Source: Rhipidocladum racemiflorum (Eukaryota > Streptophyta > Magnoliopsida > Poales > Poaceae). Taken from it: a stretch of 64,000 nucleotides of DNA. Location: positions 50,363,849 through 50,427,848 of the forward strand of contig CM070581.1 in assembly GCA_036346355.1 (NCBI GenBank), in the 5' to 3' direction. Below the pieces are notes generated by a model. The model saw only the letters and a list, made by a program, of their open reading frames with translations. It made no database searches and had not been told where the DNA came from. Shown one piece after another: positions 56,268-64,000 of this stretch (its first letter is position 1; the number at the start of each line of letters is the position of its first letter). Position numbers and translations under genes: made by a program.

Positions 56268-56537
56268 ACTGCGGCTGCTTCAGCACCGGGAAGGACTCCC
56301 TGGTGAGGCTACTCTCGTTGACCTCACTCTACCCGTCGATCACCACTACATCGATCGGGACCACCTCCCTGGCCCTGACTACGATGACGGCGCCTACACG
56401 GACATCGTGCAAACCGACCACCTCGCCCGTCTCCTTGAGGACTACTTTCGGCGGGATCATGCTCATCAACGACGACATCTTGAAGCTCGCCAGCACTCAC
56501 AATGTGTGATAGCCAGCCATGTCACGCTAGGCCCATC
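56268..56537 (+). other. Open frame fragment, unrecognised
   Basis: A + strand frame stays open from just after the hAT end into LTR D (HREGLPGEATLVDLTLPVDH ... LLEDYFRRDH, about 85 codons). It is GC-rich and acidic/His-rich. I do not recognise it. It may be an exon of a transposon-borne or degraded host gene cut by LTR D. Confidence 0.25.
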
Positions 56538-58744
56538 TGTGACACTAGGGAATGTCGTGACATTATAAAATGTGAAAGCAGAGATTAAAACCTTACGGTA
56601 TGAGGTTAATTTGCGTTTTCGGGCCGTTTTCGGGAGTTTGGGCCTTTCCGAGGCGATTTGGGCCTTAGGGGGGACCCCACATGGGCCAAAGGTGGAGTTT
56701 TTGGCCCATGTGGGGGAGGGGGCAGCAAGCCCCTGCCCATGTGCCCCCTCCCCTTGCCCTAGGGTGCCCCACCCCCCTTGCCCTCCTCCCCAAGCCGCCG
56801 CCCCCACTTCCTCCTCTCCACGCCGCCCTAGCCGCCCCTCCCCATTGCGCCTCCCCTCCCTCCCTCTCCTCTCCACCTCCCTAGTCGGCTTAGGGGAGAC
56901 CCTCACCCATCCATCCCTCTGTCCTCTCCATTGGGAAGCTCCGCGACGAGGAGATCCGGCGGATTCGGAGCGAGGAAGGAGATCGGGAGAACCGGGAGGA
57001 GAATCTTCGGCGTTCGTCGGTTTGTTGTTCGTCGGGCGAAGGTATGGCAATGGGGAGATCTATTGGGTTGGATTAGGTGCTGATCTAGAGGAGGTTTTGG
57101 TGCTTTTAGATCGAAAATTGGTGCTGCCATTAGATAGAATTGATGAAAATTAGAGATTTGCATGGCGTTCTGTTTTAGACAGATTGGACGTCCGACCTAC
57201 GGTTCGAGTTTTTGCAATTTTATAAGCATTTACTGGTCGGCCGTATGTTGAGAAAGTTGTAGATAATTTCAATACCTTTCAGTGGACACCAAGAACGCGT
57301 AATTCCGATCAGCCGATTGAAAGTTATGGCTATTTTACCGAACATGTTCAAAACTGTGATGAGATTGGGACAGATTAGGTTGATCTGTAGATTAGACAAT
57401 TTTAGAGGCCGAATCAGTTTATACTTAGAAAAAGCTAGGAAATTTCCTAAGCTTCGAGAAAATATACTCTTTCGTCTGATTTGGAGTTGTTAAGCCTGAG
57501 TTATAGCCTTCCGAAGGTTGCTGTCCCGTTGGACAGAATCTCTGTTTTTGGGTATTGGGAGTAGATCGCGAAGTCGGTTTAGCTAAGTGTTCTTGTGTGG
57601 TCTTGTATGCATGTGGTTGAGTGTATTGAACCTTTGTGCAGGTGGTGTGACCCCGGAAGTGCCGTCGTCGTCTCGCCACGCCGTCTCACGAGGGTGAAGG
57701 CAAATGTATTGTAGTGGTTGCGGCTTAGGGAGCCGTGATGTTTGAATATGAGATGGTTTGCATATGTTTTTATGATATGATGCCATGATTGACTCTTGCT
57801 TGCGACATGATGAAAATGGTTTATTATGAGGCTATGCAATGATTAGTTGAGTTTATATGCAAGTTGTTTATGTTTAAGACATATGTTGCATACATGGCAT
57901 GAAAACTGGTCCGGTCGGTGAGAAAGTCATAACTAGTCTGGTAAGGTCGGTGAGAAAGTTATGACTAATCCGGAGCGCCATTGAATAAGACCTATTCTAT
58001 CCACAATTGTGAATGGAAGCGAGGAGTAGGCACCCTCCATCTACGGGATGGAAGGGGAAAGAGGGTGCACGCCGACGGGTGTGCACTTGGCAATACCGGT
58101 ATGTGCTTCAAGGAGACATGTGCATTGCATTGCATTGCATTATATGATGATGTTATATGATGATGTCAATGAGATGCATACAATGTGAATATGAGATGTT
58201 CATGATGTTGAATATGAAAAGTAGTGATGAAGGTATTGGAATGTGTTTTCTTGTTCCATTGCAATATACTTGCTGAGTGATGAACTCACGCTTGTGTTTA
58301 TGTTGTTTTTCTTAGGTATCATGAAACCGGCATGCGGGAAAAAGGGTTTAGCTACACATCTACACCTAGCTCCACACAAATTAGACAGTGTTATCATTTG
58401 GAGACATGATAATAAAATTTATGCCATGAAACTTGGAGAATTGCTTAACTGTGTGCTCGGTGTTATTATTTGATTTGTTTAGCTCACGAAGTAGTTGAAT
58501 GCTTTATCCTGGACTTATATTGTTGTTATGTCACCTGTTATTGCTGTTTTAGATGCTTTCCATTATGATATAACTTGTAATACTTTGTTGTTGCTTCGAA
58601 TCATGGAAAAACAAAGGAGATGCTGCCGAAATTTTCAGTTTAGCATTTGCACCTTTGCTGTAATTTATCTTTATTTGTGGTATTTATATGTTGTTTAGTC
58701 TATGTTTGGTAACATTCAGGCATACTAGATGCCGGGGTGTTACA
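56538..58744 (+). mobile_element. Solo LTR D, same family as element A
   Basis: Begins TGTGACACTAGGGAATGTC and ends GCCGGGGTGTTACA, 2.2 kb, with perfect TSD CCATC (56533-56537 and 58745-58749). Carries the family blocks GTGAACTCACGCTTGTG-like, TAGGTATCATGAAAC, GGAGATGCTGCCGAAAT and the paired GGTGAGAAAGTCATAACTA / GGTGAGAAAGTTATGACTAA. Diverged from A in its first 700 bp. No internal sequence, so a solo LTR. Confidence 0.9.
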
Positions 58745-58749
58745 CCATC

Positions 58750-61280
58750 ATAGCCCGATCCTGGCCATGGCTTCATTGATGACTTGCTTCTTGTCATCCA
58801 AGAAGCAGATTTCTAGGAGGGCCGCGCAAGTGTCCTAGGGAAGGTCGGCTTTAACCTGGTTCATTAAATCCCTGATTAGCTGAGAGTTCTCCAGAGAGCA
58901 GCTGAGGGACCATGAAGCAGACTGAATAATTTCTTGAAAGAGTCCTTGGTGACTGGGCAGCAAGAACTTGAGCTGATGCCCCTTCTGCTTCCTTAATGAT
59001 TTTATCGATGTCCGTGGGGATGTGGTCATCTTCCATTTCTATGTTTGACCAGTCAAAACCTAGCAAGCTACCAAGTTCGGTGGTCGGCTTGGTGATAGCA
59101 TTAGAAGATGTCGAGGCCTTGTCGACTGGTGTAGGAGGTGTCGGCTGAGATGATGGAGGGAGAAGATCACTTGCGGTGTCCTCCGGCAAGCTGATGTGGG
59201 TTGGCGGAGAGAATGGAGGAGGAGAGGATGCACACTGCAAAATTACAAAGTTGTTAGCCGATTAATCTCGCAAAGGAGTTTAAAAGGATGAAAGGAGTAA
59301 TTCGTTACCTTGTCTGCAGCAGAAGTGTGGGGTGAGCTTTCGGTTGATTCTTCTTGGGCTGATTGGCCTAGCTTGGTGCCCCTTTTGACAACTTTCTTGT
59401 ATGGGCGACCACATTTTGTTAGTAGTCATCTCGGCCAAGCTAACGAATTCCGAAAATCACATATCTGATTTCCACCATACTCACGTACGTGCAATGATCG
59501 GGAGCGCTCCAACGTCTCTTGGTTTAGGTCCTGTCAACCAACGCCATAAAAAAGGAAGGGTGAGACAGGCACTCATTTTTGGGATATTGATTACTCACGA
59601 GTTCGTTCTCTACCCGAACAAGTACCATCCGATCTGGGTTACTGGCGTGAGGTTGACGAAGATCTACACCCACACCGACTAATTCAGTGCTCTTCTTACT
59701 CACCGCCTCTCCTTCACCGACCCTCAAGAACACCACCAGCCAAAAACCCTAATGGCTTCATCGTCTCTAGGTTAGTTCTAATGATTATAATTTTCGCATT
59801 AATTTTTGTGATCATGACTTAGGCTAGGTAATGATTTAATTTTAGTTGTTAGCAATACTAACATGTTTTGGTTCTGTAAATAGAATTGGCTTCGAGTGAT
59901 TATGGCATAATGGAAAACAAAGGGAATATGAATTTGACCGATGCAATATAAACTTTCTTGGTTGTTGGCGCTCCAAGTCAGAAAGAGATGGTGCCTAGAT
60001 ACCCAAAGAGCCGAAAGTATACTTGGATAAGGCCACTTTAGCCGACAGGCATGGCTTCTTGCTGACTTGACTAATACCAGGAGAATCTCTGATGGGCCTC
60101 TTGCCTGATGCCTTAGTCTACAAAAGAAGGAAATCGGCCAAATATGATATTGAGGAGTATTCTAAGGTTAGTATAAGGAATCTACATCAGTTAGTACCTT
60201 GACTGTAATATCGACTAAACTCGTGTTCATACGGTTATGAGAAATAGCATCACTGCTAGAGCTCGAAGTACTAGTATCGGAGCTGAGCTGTCAGTCAAGC
60301 CTGGGCAAAAGTCAGCTACGAGGGCAGATAGTGTAAGTTCTTCTGGGAACATTTCTGTTGATATTTCTGACCACCAGACAGTGAAGTCCAAGGAGCATCG
60401 ACTATGAAGCAGAAAGCGGGGTAAGCCCCTGAGATGAATGTTGTTGGCCATGCTAAGAACTATAGCAGCAGTTGCAGCTCTACGCACTCTTTCTTGGGGT
60501 TAAGCCAACCGAGTAGAGTGAGACTTGGGATTACTTATCGAAAACCAAGCTGAAATGCATACACTAATGAATGATAAAATTCATATGAAGGATGGAACGT
60601 TCAATTCTTTGTGTGAAGGCTGACTGATAATATACTTGGAGAGAGGAATGATTTGAATAGCTCAATAGTTTCATCGGCATATCTATGCTGTCCGATGCCA
60701 AGTGGATAAATGACGGATGAGAAAAATTGTCGGCTTATTTGTAGTTGAAGAGATCACCTAGTGAAAAATCTTTTTTGCCCAGCTGAAATAAGGCAATAAA
60801 TCTCTTCACTCCGATGGGATTTAACTTTGTATATTGTTCACTGCCACACAAAATGTATTTTTCCCCAAAAGATCGACTGCTTCTGAACTGAGGGTCTTGG
60901 TCGTTTGGGACTTCTTCATAGGGGAAGGCCATAATTGTTGTAGTATTAATATTGAATGGTCGGCTGAAAACATAGTACAACCAGGTTTGCATGAACCAGA
61001 GAGGACCACCGATATTGCCGACTGAATACTAACCTTGACCTATGAAAAGTCGACTTTCTGATGATGTGCATCATTTGATAAACGGTTCCCAGGAACATCT
61101 TGCCTAAGACTAGCAAACGACCCTTTACTAACTGCTATGCCAAGGATTGATATACTTGCGTTAGCCCAGGGGATGCTCCATAAAATATGTACTTGTCTAG
61201 CCACATATTAAGGAATGCTGTGTGTTCTTTGTCTGACACTGGCCATGTTCCCTTGTTTTCATCCATATACTGGCTCCATC
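58750..61280 (-). pseudogene. Plant mobile domain (PMD)-type gene, degraded
   Basis: On the - strand, in order: EHTAFLNMWLDKYIFYG at about 61260-61160, TWLYYVFSRPF and PYEEVPNDQDPQF at about 60990-60880, LPRFLLHSRCSLDFTVWWSE at about 60430-60370, and a Pro/Ser-rich acidic tail with FDWSNIEMEDDHIPTDIDKI at 59240-58851. These suit the plant mobile domain family (PF10536-like), often carried by transposons in grasses. Stops and frame changes separate the pieces. It is interrupted on its N-terminal side by LTR C. Assignment is from remembered family style, so moderate. Confidence 0.45.
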
Positions 61281-64000
61281 TGTCGGGACCCCGAATTTGC
61301 AAATCCGGACCCTCTGTGTATGCAGCACTAGTCCAGGAACGCGCTAGTGCACACAGTCTTAACATTGGTAAATATCACAATCATACCATTCGATATTATC
61401 AAAGTACTTTATTTAAATAACCAAGGTGGTTACTCGACCTTATGGCCAAGTTACAAATATATGCCTCGCAAGGCGAAACTTATTCAGAGAAAAATAGTAG
61501 CAGCGGAAAATCAAATAAACTTCGTGGCGCCATCCAGTATACCACAGGCAACTGACTGGGCTCGCTTCCCTAAGTAGACGGATCCTCTTGGAGTTCCTCC
61601 TCCAAAGCTGGCGTAGTCTCCTCTTCAACTGGTGTTGTGTTGAGGCAAGGGTGAGTACTTGGTACTCAGCAAGTCATGCACAGAATGCAAGCTAATATAC
61701 TATATGCATGGCTTGGTACAAAGGAATAGCTCAAGGTGTATTTGCAGTAAACAGATTTTGACAAGTAATATAAGTAGATTCGAAAGCAGTAGAAATGAGT
61801 AAAGCATAAATAACTTTTCAAGAAGTTTAATAAACATTTTCCCATCCTAAACCACATTTCCATCATCTTCATTATTAAACCAACCCAACTTCCAAACCAA
61901 AGTTATTTTTGAGAAAATCTAACCCTTGATCAGTAATTCCCAGCGATGTCCAATACCGCGGACACGGCTATTCGAATAGATTCTAAACTCTGCAGAGGTT
62001 ATGCACTTTACCCACAAGATACAGTCAAACACCACAAAGGCGAGTTCCGTAACAAAGTCTTTCTAAACCTCTAACAATACAAGTGGTCCTCCCGGTTATT
62101 GCGCACTAACCCTTCCCTTCGCTAAGGCGAAGTCTAGGCCAATCAACTGCGTTAGATGGGTACTGGCCTCACCCCGACGCTCCCCCGCATAACTTACACA
62201 AAGGGTGTAGTTGACCTCTGAGGTCCCACAGTGCGTTATTAGCAACTTAGTCAACTAGGTCCGTCCCATTCTGGACATGTGGTTGCACGTTAGACCCGAT
62301 TCAAAGGCTTGCAAGGTTAAGTCCTTAGGGTGACCAGGGCAAGACTACCCGAAGAACCAAATCAACATTCCCAACGCCACAACCGGCCCACGATTACTCT
62401 TGCCACATGCCCGGTCGAAATCGTTTATCAAACCCCGCTTGATTACCATGCACCACGTGCCATCAACATCACATGATACTTTTCCAAAACAGGTTCAATA
62501 TATCATTAAGTCAATATTAACATTTGATTGTCCCAAATCATGTCATGAGCACGTAGGTGTCTAAGCGAGATACTACAACGGTCTAAACCCATGTTGGCGA
62601 TTTAATAATGTCCAACTAGTGATCCACAACTAGGGTGACAAAGGGTCATGGCACATACTTAAGTAATCAAGGTGTCATACAAAAATTGGTACTTATCTAA
62701 CCCCCATGTTTAAACCAAGTATTTTTCTAATTGAACTAGCATGCAATAGTTTAAATCAAAAAAGATTTCGAAATAGGATCAACATGGTCAAAGCACAACT
62801 TGCCTTCAAAAAGTACTTGCTCTTGGTCTTGAGTTGGATCCTGAGTCAATACTTCTCCTTCGAATCCTTCCCAGACTTCAACGTCTACTCGTAAAGCGTG
62901 CAAATAGCAAATACACAAATAAACAATAGGCAAAAAGTATCCAAACATCCAAATAAAATCCATAAACAGAAAGAACATAATTTTATGGATTTTTAGAAAC
63001 TGGAATCGTCAAATTTGGAGTTAAGACGCAAAAGTTATGATTATTTAAAGTTTAAATAATCAATTAAATAATTTTACAGAGGAAAACTTTAGTCCAAAAA
63101 TTAAATAAAATTCATTTTTAGGTAGATCTCAATTTTATACAAATTTAGAAATTTGAATCACTCAAATCGGAGTTGAAACGCAAAAGTTATAAGCGTTTGA
63201 AGTTTGAATCAAAATCTGAAATCATTATTTCGAATTAATAAATCATTTTCTTTTTCGGAAATTAATTATTGCGTCAGCATGGACACGTGGCAGCCTCTGA
63301 TTGGTTGGCTGACGTCAGCCAGCTCATGGGCTCAGCCCACGGCGCGGTTCGGCCCATGGTGGACCCGGTCCACGGCTCGGGTGAGGATCGACAGTGGGAC
63401 CCACTGTCGGTCGCGGGTCTCACGCAAACGCGGTACCGACGCGTGGGCCCCTCGACTTGCGGGGCCCACGTGTCGAGACACGCGCCCACACGCGCGTGGG
63501 CGGCGCTGATCGCGACGGTCGAGCTTCCCGACACGTGGCGCAATCTCGTAGTTGATTTGAATTTCGGCGGCGCGATTAGATCCGGGGTTAACACGTTGAA
63601 TCTACTCGATGATCGTGGGCCGTTCGATCTAGATCGGACGGTCCAGATCTAATCCTATAATAACACTACTACGGCGCGTGGCGATCGTGGGCGTTGGATC
63701 TTGATCCAACGGTCCGCATCTAATCGGGTTTGGAACACGTGAACTCACCTCAACCGCACGATCAAGATCGGACGGTCCACGCAGCTTCGCGAGGTCCGGC
63801 GATGGCGCCGGCGAGGCTTGGGCACCGGAGACGTAGACGGCGACCTCCCACGCGCGTGTCCGTGCGGCTCGGCGAAGTGAAAGGTCTCTTCGTGCGCCTG
63901 GCCGGGGTTCCAGATCTGGGCTTCTTCTCGGCGGAAGACGACGACGACGGCGAAAGCGCGAAACCGCGGCGCAACAGAGTTCCAACTCCGGCGAACTCAG
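61281..64000 (-). mobile_element. Second LTR of family C, inverted, runs off the window
   Basis: Begins TGTCGGGACCCCGAATTTGC, the complement of the LTR C end at 10243, and follows LTR C backwards: TACTCACCCTTG-type, GGTTATGCACTTTACCCACA, CCGGTCGAAA and GTTGAAACGCAAAAGTTATA blocks, then the GC-rich half with GATCCAACGGTC phrases. The GC-rich half is much more diverged from LTR C than the AT-rich half. It appears inserted in the PMD gene (WSQYMDENKG follows at once). The far end is outside the window, so solo or full-length status is unknown. Confidence 0.85.

Noticed and set aside
59401..59682. 93-codon frame on the + strand
   Set aside because: No motif and located opposite to the degraded PMD-type gene.

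Overview
The window is nuclear plant DNA and almost certainly from a grass, probably a rice relative (Oryzeae). Evidence: LTR retrotransposons primed by initiator Met-tRNA, Stowaway and Tourist-type MITEs with TA or TAA/TTA target duplications, a MITE sitting inside a (TA)n microsatellite as described for rice Micron elements, and one intact GC-rich gene that looks like rice ZIP8. The tribe is an inference; no database search was possible.

Only one gene is convincingly intact: a three-exon ZIP-family zinc/iron transporter at 50327-53086 on the + strand (377 aa). Its upstream region holds a perfect zinc-deficiency-response palindrome (48654-48663), a 13-bp x4 tandem repeat (50181-50232) and a TATA box (50257-50264).

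Region 2.4-36.8 kb is a deep Russian-doll nest of transposable elements, decoded from paired LTRs, terminal inverted repeats and target-site duplications (TSDs). From outside to inside: a decayed plastid dicarboxylate-transporter (DiT) fragment on the - strand; a hAT-like element (4722-36046) splitting that fragment; a MITE (5542-34801); a Ty3/gypsy chromovirus-like element B (5564-34588, TSD TCCAG). B received a 3.5-kb solo LTR C (6759-10243, TSD AATAG) and, 11 bp further on, a coding-free element A (10260-33048). A received a gag-only copia-like element G on the - strand (15973-30177, TSD AAGGT). G received solo LTR F (23474-26058) inside the gag zinc knuckle. A further solo LTR (E, 2405-4621) flanks the nest. 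LTRs E, A-left, A-right, F and D (56538-58744) belong to one related family.

Region 36.4-50 kb is intergenic and full of small DNA elements: a 310-bp near-perfect foldback containing two 36-bp perfect palindromes, degenerate tandem repeats, Stowaway elements, a +/-/+ triple MITE flanked by TTA, a Micron-like MITE between two (TA)n tracts, and two local tandem duplications. Two tRNA-like segments (SINE or tRNA relics) are present.

Region 53-64 kb, downstream of the ZIP gene, has a Stowaway, a CACTA-like foldback, a second hAT end, solo LTR D (TSD CCATC), a broken plant-mobile-domain (PMD) type gene on the - strand, and a second, inverted LTR of family C that runs off the right edge. No rRNA gene, functional tRNA gene or CRISPR array was seen.
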